This document shows positions 18,126-26,534 of a stretch of DNA of 64,000 bases, piece by piece. The DNA lies in contig VGRF01000025.1 in the NCBI GenBank assembly GCA_016875395.1, forward strand, positions 1 through 64,000, read 5' to 3'. Made by a program: the position numbers and the translations under genes. The stretch is from Deltaproteobacteria bacterium. Lineage in GTDB: Bacteria > Myxococcota_A > UBA9160 > UBA6930. A model generated the notes under the pieces. It saw nothing but the letters and a program-made list of their open reading frames with translations, was not told where the DNA came from and did not search any database. The stretch's first letter is position 1, and every line of letters starts with the position of its first letter.

Positions 18126-19544
18126 TCAGCCCGCGTCCGTCTCGGGCGCGTCGCCGAGCACGAGCGATTCCTCGCGCTCCATCTGGATCGCCTTCCAGCG
18201 CCCGCCGCGGAAGCGGCTCACGAACATCACGCCCTTGATCACGTAGTCGGCGACCAGCGCGGCGTAGATCCACTCGATGCTCTTGCCCCAGGCCATGAAC
18301 AGCGCGGCGAAGAGCAGGCGGCCGAAGGTGAGGCCAGCCATCACGGTGAAGAACGGGAAGATCGTGTCGCCCGCGCCGCGCAGCGCCCCGCCCAGCGTGA
18401 ACTCGATCGCCATCAGCGCCTGCACCGAGCCGAGCACCCAGATGAAGATCACCGTGAGGCGCACGACCTCGGCGTCCTTCGGGCTGAGGTAGGTCGCGAG
18501 CGGCTCGGCGAGCGCGATGATCAGCCCGCCGAACACGACCATCGCCGCGATCGCGAGCGACATCGCGCGCCAGCCGCTGCGTTCCGCACCCTCGGGATCG
18601 CTCGCGCCGAGGCGCTGGCCCACGAGCGTCGACGCTGCGATCGAGAACGCCTGGCCGACGAGGAACGAGAACGCGAGCAGGTTCACGCCGAGCTGATACG
18701 CCGCGTTCGCCTCGTTGCCGTAGCGGGCGATGATCCAGATGAAGCCCATGAAGCCGACCTGGAAGCCGAGGCCCTCGAGGCCGGCGGGCACGCCGATGCG
18801 GAAGAGGCGCGCGATGCGGCGCGGGTCGAAGTCGTCGCCGCTCGGTGCGGGGCCGATCACGAGCTTGTGCGCGCGCCACAGCCACCACGAGATCGCGGCG
18901 CCCACGAGTGCGCCGACGGAGCTCGCGATCGCAGCGCCCTTCACGCCGAGCGAGGCCACGCCGAAGCCGCCTCCCACGAGCACCCAGAGCGCGACGATCG
19001 TGAGCGCAGCGCCCGCGATCGAGATCACGAGGGGCGTGCGCGTGTCGCCCGCGGCGCGCAGCGCGGTCGCGATGACCATGCCCACCGCGAACGGCAGCGA
19101 GGAGAGGCTCACCCACTGCACGTAGCCGGCGGCGCGCGCGGTCGTCGGCGCGTCGAGGCCGAACACGCCCACGAGCTGATGCGCGAACGCGATGCACGGC
19201 AGCATCACGAGCAGCGCGAGCGCGCCGCAAAGCCACAGCGACGTGCGCGTCACGCGCTCCGCTTCGGCGCGATCCCCGGCGCCCCACGCGCGCGCGACGA
19301 GCGCCATCGTGCCGGTGGTGACCGCCATCAGCACGACTTGCTGCATGAAGAAGATGCGGCCGCCGACGCCCGTGGCCGAGATCGCCTCCGCGCCGAGCGT
19401 GCGCGACACCACTGCCGCGCCCACGAAGCCCACCGCGGATTGCAGCAGGTTCGTGAGAATCGCCGGCCACGCGAGCGCCCACACACGCCGCGTCGTGCCG
19501 GTGCCGCGCGCCGTCAGAATCGGCGCGGAATCAGGACTCCCCAT
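18126..19544 (-). CDS. MATE-family multidrug/toxin exporter
   Basis: The 472-residue product has about twelve hydrophobic helices in two homologous halves. The family pattern shows as AWPAILTNLLQSAVGFV near the start, ATALRAAGDTRTPL at the end of the first half, and GGALRGAGDTIFPF in the second half. MATE proteins expel cationic or aromatic compounds across the inner membrane using a sodium or proton gradient. The gene is monocistronic. The nearest downstream gene is the chimeric remnant and the nearest upstream gene is the frameshifted PEP-CTERM gene. The 154-nt gap on its 3' side shows no feature. Confidence 0.88.
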   Translation of the reverse strand: MGSPDSAPILTARGTGTTRRVWALAWPAILTNLLQSAVGFVGAAVVSRTLGAEAISATGVGGRIFFMQQVVLMAVTTGTMALVARAWGAGDRAEAERVTRTSLWLCGALALLVMLPCIAFAHQLVGVFGLDAPTTARAAGYVQWVSLSSLPFAVGMVIATALRAAGDTRTPLVISIAGAALTIVALWVLVGGGFGVASLGVKGAAIASSVGALVGAAISWWLWRAHKLVIGPAPSGDDFDPRRIARLFRIGVPAGLEGLGFQVGFMGFIWIIARYGNEANAAYQLGVNLLAFSFLVGQAFSIAASTLVGQRLGASDPEGAERSGWRAMSLAIAAMVVFGGLIIALAEPLATYLSPKDAEVVRLTVIFIWVLGSVQALMAIEFTLGGALRGAGDTIFPFFTVMAGLTFGRLLFAALFMAWGKSIEWIYAALVADYVIKGVMFVSRFRGGRWKAIQMEREESLVLGDAPETDAG

Positions 19545-19587
19545 CGCGTGGGGAAGATGACGCGCGTGCGGGCGCTTCGCTTGCGCC

Positions 19588-20288
19588 TCAACGCACGGCG
19601 CGGCGACGGAACGCGAGCGCGCCCGCGCACGCCGCGAGCAAGAGCACCGCGAGCGCTGGCTCCGGCGCCGCGTAGCCCTGATACGTGACGGACGAGACCG
19701 TGAAGAGCGCGTAGCCGTCTTGTCCGGTCGCGCCGTCCCGCCAGAAGACGGCGCACTGACAGCTGCTGAGCGGCCCGCTCGCGTTCAGCGCGCTTGCCGG
19801 CTGCGCGAGGGCCTGGCCCTGGACGAAGTCCACCAGCGACGCCGGCGCGATCAGGCCGATCGTCGCGTAGTAGTTGCGCTGCACGGGTGAGTAGTTCCAG
19901 ACGATCTTCGTGAGCGTGAGGCTGTCGCCCCCCGCGAAGTCTCCGAGGTCGGCGATCTCCTGGTTCTGGCCCGTGCCCGTGAACGAGGCGTAGCTGCGGC
20001 CGTTCACGCTCCAAGTGGACGAGAGAAAGCTCGTTCCCGAGACGCTCAGCATCTCGAAGCGACCCTGTGCCGGGGCCGCGTTCGAGTCGCTCGGCGCGAG
20101 GTCCGTGTCGAACACGAACGTGACCGTGATGCGAGTCCGGCGGCCGTGTCGGAGCCGGTTCCGAGACCGAACACCGCCCCGTTCGCGTCGCCGCTCGACG
20201 TGACGGTGCCCGTCGCGGTGACTTGCATCAGCGCAGCGTGAGCGGAGAGCGGAAGCGAGAGGGCGAGCAGCAGCAGCGAGCGCAGCAT
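19588..20288 (-). pseudogene. PEP-CTERM protein gene with a frameshift
   Basis: The signal peptide and start (MLRSLLLLALSLPLSAHAAL, then MQVTATGTV) are in one frame. The rest, ending in a PEP-CTERM sorting signal (APEPALAVLLLAACAGALAF then RRR), is in another. The break lies around 20125-20145. A single missing base there would restore a continuous protein aligning with the intact paralogue next door, which has LQVTVTGTI, VFGLGANG and IVFRIDTALAP in the same order. It is either a real inactivating mutation or a sequencing or assembly error. Such proteins are exported and anchored or processed by an exosortase; none is in the window. Confidence 0.65.
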
Positions 20289-20308
20289 GGCGACGGGAAC
20301 CTCAGCTG

Positions 20309-21073
20309 TTAGGCGGCGAACGAGCGACGGACGGCGAGCGCGAGGCCCGCGGCGCCGAGCAGCGCGAGCAGTGCGGGCTCGGGCACCACGGCGTAGGAAA
20401 TCGAGATGCCGGACTGCGCGAGGAACCAGTTGGCGTTCTCGCTCTTGCCGTTCGTGTGGTCTTCCCAGAATCCGGCGCACTGACCGCAGCTCTGCGAGGT
20501 CGCTTGCGCAGCGAACGGACCCCCGAGCTGAGCGAGCGAGTCGCCGTTGAGTGCGTCGGTCGCGAGGATCGCGGTGAGCGTGACGTAGAACAGGCGGGTG
20601 TTCGTCGTCGTCGTTCCGTCGTAGCTGCCGTCGCCGAACGAGATCGAGTCGACGCGGCCTGGCGCTGCGTCCGACAGAAACGCGACGTCAACTTGGTCTC
20701 GGTTCGGCAGGAACGACGTGCGCGAGATGCCGTTCACCGTCCACGTGGCCGTGATGAAGTTGAGGCTCGGGTCGGGCGTGGGGTTTGCATAGCCGTAGCC
20801 GCGCTGAACGCGGTAGTCGCCGAGGGTGGGTGACGCGGAGGCGTCGGCGGGCGCCAGCGCAGTGTCGATCCGGAAGACGATCGTCACCGGCAGGCCCGTC
20901 GGATCGCCGTTCGCGCCCAGCCCGAACACGGAGCCGTCCTGGTCGTAGCCGCCGGCGATCGTGCCGGTCACGGTGACCTGCAGAACGGTGGCGCTGGCAG
21001 AAGCGGAGGACAGGCAGAGCAGCAGAACTAGGGCAAGCAGCAGGCGCAACGTGAGTTCTCCTCGCGCGAACAT
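20309..21073 (-). CDS. PEP-CTERM sorting-domain secreted protein
   Basis: From MFARGELTLRLLLALV the protein has a signal peptide cut near SASAS, a beta-rich domain, two cysteines in SCGQCAGFWEDH, and a C-terminal PEP-CTERM signal (VPEPALLALLGAAGLALAV then RR). The last part directs handling by an exosortase (EpsH/XrtA) and usually occurs in exopolysaccharide-producing Gram-negatives. The frameshifted neighbour at 19588-20288 is a tandem paralogue, sharing a CQC/CGQC-Phe-Trp pair before the sorting signal. An upstream ATG at 21115 would add 14 polar residues and is less likely. Confidence 0.75.
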   Translation of the reverse strand: MFARGELTLRLLLALVLLLCLSSASASATVLQVTVTGTIAGGYDQDGSVFGLGANGDPTGLPVTIVFRIDTALAPADASASPTLGDYRVQRGYGYANPTPDPSLNFITATWTVNGISRTSFLPNRDQVDVAFLSDAAPGRVDSISFGDGSYDGTTTTNTRLFYVTLTAILATDALNGDSLAQLGGPFAAQATSQSCGQCAGFWEDHTNGKSENANWFLAQSGISISYAVVPEPALLALLGAAGLALAVRRSFAA

Positions 21074-21162
21074 CGCGCTCGCGGAGAAGTGGCGGGTTCC
21101 GGGCCGGAAGCTCACGTGGTCACGCAGCGGTCACGTTCAGGTTTCCCTCAGCCCACGGCGCG

Positions 21163-22539
21163 ATGCACACTCGCGCGATGGCGCGAGACGAGTGCGAGAT
21201 CGCCGTGCTCGGCGCGGGGCCTGCGGGTGCAGCCGCAGCCCTCGGCCTCGCGGCGCTCGGCTACGAGGTCGTCGTCGTCTCGCAGCCGCGCGCGCGACCG
21301 GGGCGCGAGAGCTTCTCGGCGCGCGTCGTGGCGGCGCTGCGCGGGTTGGACGTAGCGGAAGCGCTCCCCGCGATCGGCGCGCCCTGCCCGCGCCGCGTGA
21401 GCTGGGCGGGCGAAGAGCGCGAGCTGCCCGGGGAAGCGCAGGTCGACCGCGCCGCGTTCGACGCAGGACTCGTGCGCGCGCTCGAATGCCGCGGCCTGCG
21501 CCTCGTGCGAGATGAAGCGCTGCGCGTCGACGCGCGCGGTGAAGGAGTCCGCATCGGGCTCGCATCCGGCGGTGAGATCAGCGCCGGCTTCGCGCTCGAT
21601 GCGCGCGGCCGAGCGGCGCCGGCGAGCGGCGCGGACCGCGTGCGGGGCCCCGAGACGCTGTGTCTCGTGCAGCACTGGCGCGCGCCCGCGCGCGGCGCGC
21701 AGATCGCCGTCGCCTCGCTCGCGCGCGGCTGGGCTTGGTGCGCGCACGACGGCGCCGGGGCGCTCACGACGCAGCTCGCGATCGATGCGCGCGACGCGCC
21801 GGCGCGCGGCGAGCTGCGCGCGCGCGTCGCGGAAGCGCTCGCTGCGTCTCCCACGTGCCGCGACTTGTTACGGGACGCCGAGCCCGACGGCGCGGCCTAC
21901 GCCCGCAGCGCGACCGCCGTGCTCGACTGCGGCGCCGCGAACGAGCGCACGCTTCGGATCGGCGACGCCGCCGTCGCGGTCGACCCGCTCTCGGGCAACG
22001 GCGTGTTCCAGGCGCTCGCGACGGCGCTCGTCGCGCCCGCGGTCGTGAACACGCTGCTGCGCCGCCCGCACGACGCCGCACTCGCGCGGCGCTTCTCGCT
22101 CGAACGCGCGCGCGACGTGTTCACGCGCTTCGCGCGCGTGTCGCGCGACTTTTACGCGCTCGGCGCAGCGCACCACGGCGGCGCGTTCTGGGAGACGCGC
22201 GCGCGCTGGCCCGACGCCGAGGCGGCGCACGGCGCGGCGAGTGGCACGCTCGAGATCGCGCTACGCCCGGTCGTGCGCGATGGCTTCGTCGAGGAGCGCG
22301 AGGCCGTCATCACACCCGAGCGCCCGCTCGGCACCTGGCATCTCGCGGGCATCGAGCTCGCGCCACTCGTGCGCGCGCTCGCCTCCGACGCCGCCCCTGG
22401 CGCCGAGGCGCGCGCGCTCGCCGCGCTGCCCGAGCCCGCGCGGGAACCGGTGCGCGCGTGGCTGGAGGCGCATCGCGAGGAGATGCGGCGATTCGGGGAA
22501 ATGGGCGCCGGCGGGGCGTTTCGAGACTTCAGGGCCTGA
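21163..22539 (+). CDS. qhpG: flavin-dependent monooxygenase QhpG-like
   Basis: The 458-residue FAD protein has the dinucleotide motif VLGAGPAGAAAALG at residues 15-28 and the second FAD motif IGDAAVAVDPLSGNGV. This arrangement is seen in halogenase- and monooxygenase-like flavoproteins. In quinohemoprotein amine dehydrogenase maturation, QhpG hydroxylates the gamma-subunit tryptophan that becomes part of cysteine tryptophylquinone. The gene is convergent with qhpE, 91 nt away, and completes the maturation set. An ATG five codons in (21178) is an alternative start. The assignment leans on gene context as well as family. Confidence 0.75.
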   Translation: MHTRAMARDECEIAVLGAGPAGAAAALGLAALGYEVVVVSQPRARPGRESFSARVVAALRGLDVAEALPAIGAPCPRRVSWAGEERELPGEAQVDRAAFDAGLVRALECRGLRLVRDEALRVDARGEGVRIGLASGGEISAGFALDARGRAAPASGADRVRGPETLCLVQHWRAPARGAQIAVASLARGWAWCAHDGAGALTTQLAIDARDAPARGELRARVAEALAASPTCRDLLRDAEPDGAAYARSATAVLDCGAANERTLRIGDAAVAVDPLSGNGVFQALATALVAPAVVNTLLRRPHDAALARRFSLERARDVFTRFARVSRDFYALGAAHHGGAFWETRARWPDAEAAHGAASGTLEIALRPVVRDGFVEEREAVITPERPLGTWHLAGIELAPLVRALASDAAPGAEARALAALPEPAREPVRAWLEAHREEMRRFGEMGAGGAFRDFRA

Positions 22540-22630
22540 ACCCAACCCCTCAGCACGGCTCGGCCGCGCACGTGCTCAGGAATGGCTGCCGCGGGTCAGA
22601 CCTCGAGAAGTCGAGCAGACGGAGCGGCGA

Positions 22631-23278
22631 TCACGCGCGGCGCTCCGGGCCCTCGTACGCCGCTGCCTGCCGCAGAGCCTCGACCGCGCGCGCTGGCTCG
22701 ACGCCGCGCGCGAGCAGCGCCGCGAGCGCCGCGCTGACACGCGCGCAGCCGGCGCTCGCGCCGCGCACCTCTCCCGCAGTCGCGTGCGCGCCGAAGTCCG
22801 CCTGCGCAGTGCCGAGCCACGAGATCTCGCCTGGCGCGCAGCGCGCGTCGCCGGTGGCGCGAAGCACGCCCGCGTACGCCGCGGGAAAAGAAGCCGCGCC
22901 GCGCGCCGGCGCGGCGGCGACCACGAACACGCCGCGCGCGAGTGCTCGCGCCACTGCATCCCGTAACACGGCGCGATCCTGACGCAGCCCGGCGCTGACG
23001 TTCGCGACGTGCGCGCCCTGCTCCGCCGCCCAGTCGAGCGCCGCCGCGAGTTGGGCCGCGCTCGTGGTGTGCGTGTCGTCGAAGACGCGTGCGACGATCA
23101 GCTCGACGCCGGGCACCTCGCACAGCACGTCCGCGAGCGCGGGCCCGTGCGCGAGCGCGGCGACAGCGCCGCCCTCCGGAACGACTGCGTCTCCCGCCAG
23201 CCGGAACGTCCGCGCAGCCACCACGCGCGGCTCGTGGCGCGCCGCGGAGCCCGTGTCGATCAGCGCGAGGCGAATCAC
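22631..23278 (-). CDS. qhpE: subtilisin-like protease QhpE (leader peptidase for the gamma subunit)
   Basis: A compact 215-residue subtilase. The catalytic triad is readable as Asp8 in ALIDTG, His44 in LAHGPALADV, and Ser175 in RGASAGCARVSA. QhpE removes the leader from the cross-linked QhpC peptide before export. The GTG start at 23278 overlaps the qhpF stop by four bases (GTGA), consistent with translational coupling in the qhp operon. There is no signal peptide, fitting a cytoplasmic protease. It is shorter than secreted subtilisins because it lacks a prodomain. Confidence 0.85.
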   Translation of the reverse strand: MIRLALIDTGSAARHEPRVVAARTFRLAGDAVVPEGGAVAALAHGPALADVLCEVPGVELIVARVFDDTHTTSAAQLAAALDWAAEQGAHVANVSAGLRQDRAVLRDAVARALARGVFVVAAAPARGAASFPAAYAGVLRATGDARCAPGEISWLGTAQADFGAHATAGEVRGASAGCARVSAALAALLARGVEPARAVEALRQAAAYEGPERRA

Positions 23279-24960
23279 GCGCGCTCGTCGTCGCGCACGA
23301 TCCGGCCGTCGCGCAACATCAGGCGCTGGTCGGCGTCCGCGAGCGGCGCATCGCGGTGCGAGATCACGAGGCGCGTCACGCCGGCGAAGATCGCATCCAG
23401 CTCCGCGAGCACGCGCGCCTCGGTCTCCGCGTCGACCTGAGAAGTGGGCTCGTCGAGGATCACCAGCAGCGGGCGCTGCAGCAGAGCGCGCGCGATCGCG
23501 ATGCGCTGGCGCTCACCGCCCGAGAGCCCCTGCCCGCGCTCGCCGAGCTGCGTCGCGATGCCGCTCGGAAGGCGCGCGATCAGCGCCGCGAGGCCCGCGC
23601 GTTCGAGCGCCTCGCGAACCTCGGCGTCGCTCGCTTCGGGCGCGGCGTAGCGGGCGTTGTCGGCGAGCGAGGCGCGGAAGATCGCGACGTCTTGCGGAAC
23701 GAGCGCGACGCGCCGCCGCCACGCCGCGAGCGAGAGCGAGGCGAGGTCGGCGCCGCCGATCGCGATGCGCCCCGCCTGCGGGCGCTCGTGGCCCAACAAG
23801 AGGTCGACCAGCGTGGTCTTGCCGATCCCCGACGCGCCGCGCAGCGCGGTCTTCTCTCCGAGCGGCAGCAGCGCGCTCGCGTCGCGAAGAATCGGCGCGC
23901 CCTCGTCGTAAGCGAACGTCACGCCCTCGAGCGCGATGTCGCCCGCTGCGAGCGCATCGCTTCCGTCCGGCCGCGCGGGAAGCACCGCGCTGCGCAGCTC
24001 CCACACGCGCTCGAGGCTCACCACGAGGCGCTGCCACGCGAGGGCGATGCCGAGCAGCGCCTGCACGGGCCCGATCGAGAGCGCGAGGTACGCGCCGAAA
24101 GCGACCAGCGCGCCGAGCGCGAGCTCCCCTTCGATCACGAACACGCCGCCGACCAGCAGCACCCCCGCGCGCGCCGCGGCGAGGAGCGCGCGCGGCAGCG
24201 CGGCGGCGGCGAACTCGCTGCGCTGGAGCCGTAACAAGTCCGCCGCGTACGCCGCGTTCAGCCCGCCGAGCCGCGCGCGCTCGCGCAGCTCCGCGGTCGC
24301 GTTCTGGATCGCGCGCACCGCGGGCAGCGTCTCGGCGAGAAAGCTCGACACGTCCGCGCCGCGCGCCCGCAGCACCCGCGTGCGTGCCTCGACGCGCGGG
24401 CGCATTCGCCACAGCCAGAGCGCCTCGATCGGCGCGAGCAAGAGCGGCGCGAGCGCGAGGCGCGCGTCGATGCGCAGCATCAGCGCGAGCGCGCCGGCGA
24501 GCCCGAGCGCGGAAGACAGCGCCGCGAACAGTGTGTCCACGCTGAAGCGCTGCAGCTCCGCGATGTCGCCGTCCAGGCGCGCGAGCAGGTCGCCGGTGCG
24601 CTGGCGGCGATGCCAGCCCGGCGGCAGCGCGAGCAGGTGCGCGTACACGTCCTCGCGCAGCGCGAACAGCACGCGCGAGGAGAGCGCGGTGTGGAAGACG
24701 CGGCTCGCGCCCAAGAGCGCGACCGCCGCGAGCCCCGCCGCCAGCAACAAGGCCGCGTTCACGGTCAGCGCAGCGCGATCGCGGGCGAGCAGGCCGTCGT
24801 CGATGATGCGCTGCGTGAGCCACGGCTGCGCCAGCGCGAGCCCCGTCGTCGCGAGCGCGAGCGCGAGCAGCCCCGCGACTCGCGCGCGCTCGCGCAGCAC
24901 GAACGCATACAGCCAGCGCAGCGCGGGGCAGCGCCCTTCAGCGGTGTGCGGCGTACTCAT
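23275..24960 (-). CDS. qhpF: ABC transporter QhpF (fused permease and ATPase)
   Basis: The 561-residue product carries a six-helix membrane domain (about residues 20-300) followed by an ATPase. The ATPase motifs are Walker A GASGIGKTTLVDLLLG, signature LSGGERQRIAIARAL, Walker B LLVILDEPTSQVD, and an H-loop in LVISHRD. It is the exporter presumed to move the processed gamma subunit to the periplasm. I choose the ATG at 24960 (MSTPHTAEGR); the frame is open to 25026. It lies downstream of qhpB by 117 nt and overlaps qhpE by four bases. Confidence 0.85.
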   Translation of the reverse strand: MSTPHTAEGRCPALRWLYAFVLRERARVAGLLALALATTGLALAQPWLTQRIIDDGLLARDRAALTVNAALLLAAGLAAVALLGASRVFHTALSSRVLFALREDVYAHLLALPPGWHRRQRTGDLLARLDGDIAELQRFSVDTLFAALSSALGLAGALALMLRIDARLALAPLLLAPIEALWLWRMRPRVEARTRVLRARGADVSSFLAETLPAVRAIQNATAELRERARLGGLNAAYAADLLRLQRSEFAAAALPRALLAAARAGVLLVGGVFVIEGELALGALVAFGAYLALSIGPVQALLGIALAWQRLVVSLERVWELRSAVLPARPDGSDALAAGDIALEGVTFAYDEGAPILRDASALLPLGEKTALRGASGIGKTTLVDLLLGHERPQAGRIAIGGADLASLSLAAWRRRVALVPQDVAIFRASLADNARYAAPEASDAEVREALERAGLAALIARLPSGIATQLGERGQGLSGGERQRIAIARALLQRPLLVILDEPTSQVDAETEARVLAELDAIFAGVTRLVISHRDAPLADADQRLMLRDGRIVRDDERA

Positions 24961-25077
24961 CGCGCCGCAGCGTAGTGCCGCGATTGCGCAACTCATCTGC
25001 CGCCATGCAGCCCCGCCGCCGCCCATTCTTCGCCACGACCCGCCCGGCTCGGCGCATCCCGATCGAGGCCGTCCCCG

Positions 25078-26211
25078 CTACCGAGCCTCGCGCCGAAAGA
25101 TCTTCGGCACCCCCGTCGCCATGTCTCCGCCGGGCAGCGTGATGTTGCCGAGCTTCGTGAGCGTGTCGGCGTCGTAGATGGCGATGTCGTTGAAGGTTCC
25201 GGTCAGGTAGAACGTGCTGCCGTCGCTGCCGAAATCGAGCGCGTAGTAGCTGTGCTCGAGGTCGATGCTCTTCTCGATGCGCTGGTTCGGAACGTCGAAG
25301 CGCTGCACCTGCGTGAGCGTCGCGTAGAACTGATCGGGGCGACCGGGGCGCGACATGCCGGTGAAGAGGCCGACCTGCACCGGCGCGAGCACGGCGTCGC
25401 TGGCGATGCCCGTCGCGAGGTCGACGCGCTCGTAGCCCCACACGAGCTCCGCCTGCGCCATGTCGCCGACGGCGCCCGGCTTCCAGCGCGGCGCGGTGAA
25501 CATGCGCACGAGCTCGTTCGAGCTCTCGCCGATGTTCCACACCGTGAGGATGTCGCGCGGCCCTAACACGTCGTCTTTAGGCGCCCGGCTCTGCAGCGCG
25601 ACGCGCGTCTCGCCGGTCGCGGGGTTCATCGCGAAGATGTCGGGGCCCGCGAGGAAGAGCGTGCCGTCGGCGCTCGTCTTCATGATCGTGACTTGGCGCG
25701 GCGCCGCGAACGTGCGCAGCGGCTGCGCCCCGTCGCCCGCGCTCGTGTCGTAGACGGCGATGCGCGTGTCCTGCACTTCGTAGTGATCGAGGAAGAGCTT
25801 CACCGGGGCTTGATGCAGGTAGAGCTGCTTGCCGTCGGGCGAGACCGCGATGCCGCCCGGCGTTGCGACGCGCTCGTTGCCCTGCGACTGCGCCGCGCGG
25901 AACACCAGCGCGCAGTCCGCGAGCCGCACGCCCCACACGTTGCCGCCGAGAGGGCCGCCGAGGACGTACGCGATGCCGTTGTCGGGGCTGAGCGCGAGCG
26001 TCGCCGGGCTCGCATGCCCTGGCAGCGCACAGGTGCGCTCCACTTTGCGCGCGCCGAGGTCGACGAGGTGCAGGTTGTTAGGGCGGTTGGTGACGACCAT
26101 CATGTCGCTGGCGCCCGCGGCGCTCTTGCGCGCGGCGAGCGAGGCGCCCTCCCCGCTCGGCGTCGCGCATGCGAGCGAGCACAGCGCGAGAGCTGTCAGG
26201 ACGCGGCGCAT
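25078..26211 (-). CDS. qhpB: quinohemoprotein amine dehydrogenase beta subunit
   Basis: The 377-residue protein has an N-terminal export signal ([16 protein letters not shown]) and repeated blades of a seven-bladed propeller, with recurring DPRG/SPDG-like turns (ALSPDNGIAYVLGG, IAVSPDGKQLYLH, LDFGSDGSTFYLTG). In the enzyme this periplasmic subunit packs against the alpha subunit and encloses the quinone-bearing gamma subunit. Its ATG overlaps the qhpC stop in a TGATG junction, so the two are translationally coupled. It contains an antisense copy of the TTGTTAGGG word. Confidence 0.88.
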   Translation of the reverse strand: MRRVLTALALCSLACATPSGEGASLAARKSAAGASDMMVVTNRPNNLHLVDLGARKVERTCALPGHASPATLALSPDNGIAYVLGGPLGGNVWGVRLADCALVFRAAQSQGNERVATPGGIAVSPDGKQLYLHQAPVKLFLDHYEVQDTRIAVYDTSAGDGAQPLRTFAAPRQVTIMKTSADGTLFLAGPDIFAMNPATGETRVALQSRAPKDDVLGPRDILTVWNIGESSNELVRMFTAPRWKPGAVGDMAQAELVWGYERVDLATGIASDAVLAPVQVGLFTGMSRPGRPDQFYATLTQVQRFDVPNQRIEKSIDLEHSYYALDFGSDGSTFYLTGTFNDIAIYDADTLTKLGNITLPGGDMATGVPKIFRREAR

Positions 26212-26534
26212 CACTTGTCGTCCGGGAACGTGGGGCCGAGCTTGCGCCAGTCGCGGCCCGCGGAGTCCGCGCCCTTCGCCCAGTCCGGGTAGGAGTTCGC
26301 GATGTCCGGCACCTGCGCCGGCCACCAGCACGGATCCGCGCAGCCGTAGAGATCGGCCTCCATCGGTTGGCAGAGGCCACCGAGGCCGCCGAAGGCGTCC
26401 ACCTCCCAGCCGGGATCCGTGGTGGCGCTGCAGCCGGCGACGGTCTGCATCGCGACGACTTCTTGCAGCGTGCCGGCTTCGGCTGCCGCGCTCGTCTGCG
26501 CCGCCTTCGCGTTGAGGGGCTTCAGGTGCTTCAT
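26211..26534 (-). CDS. qhpC: quinohemoprotein amine dehydrogenase gamma subunit precursor (CTQ-bearing)
   Basis: The 107-residue precursor has all residues needed for the cross-linked cofactor. Cys35/Glu44, Cys55/Asp61 and Cys69/Asp77 have the spacings of the three known Cys-to-acid thioether links (9, 6 and 8 residues). Cys65/Trp71 has the spacing of the cysteine tryptophylquinone pair (6). A constant offset of 28 from the published mature numbering implies a 28-residue leader ending at VVA, cut before MQTVAG. Cross-links would be made by QhpD, the quinone by QhpG, and the leader removed by QhpE. The start overlaps the qhpD stop by four bases. Confidence 0.93.
   Translation of the reverse strand: MKHLKPLNAKAAQTSAAAEAGTLQEVVAMQTVAGCSATTDPGWEVDAFGGLGGLCQPMEADLYGCADPCWWPAQVPDIANSYPDWAKGADSAGRDWRKLGPTFPDDK

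Noticed and set aside
15323-18238. 971-residue open frame on the plus strand
   Set aside because: It is antisense to transketolase and neighbours, rich in Arg, Ala, Glu and His, with no recognisable motif. High GC keeps the antisense frame open.
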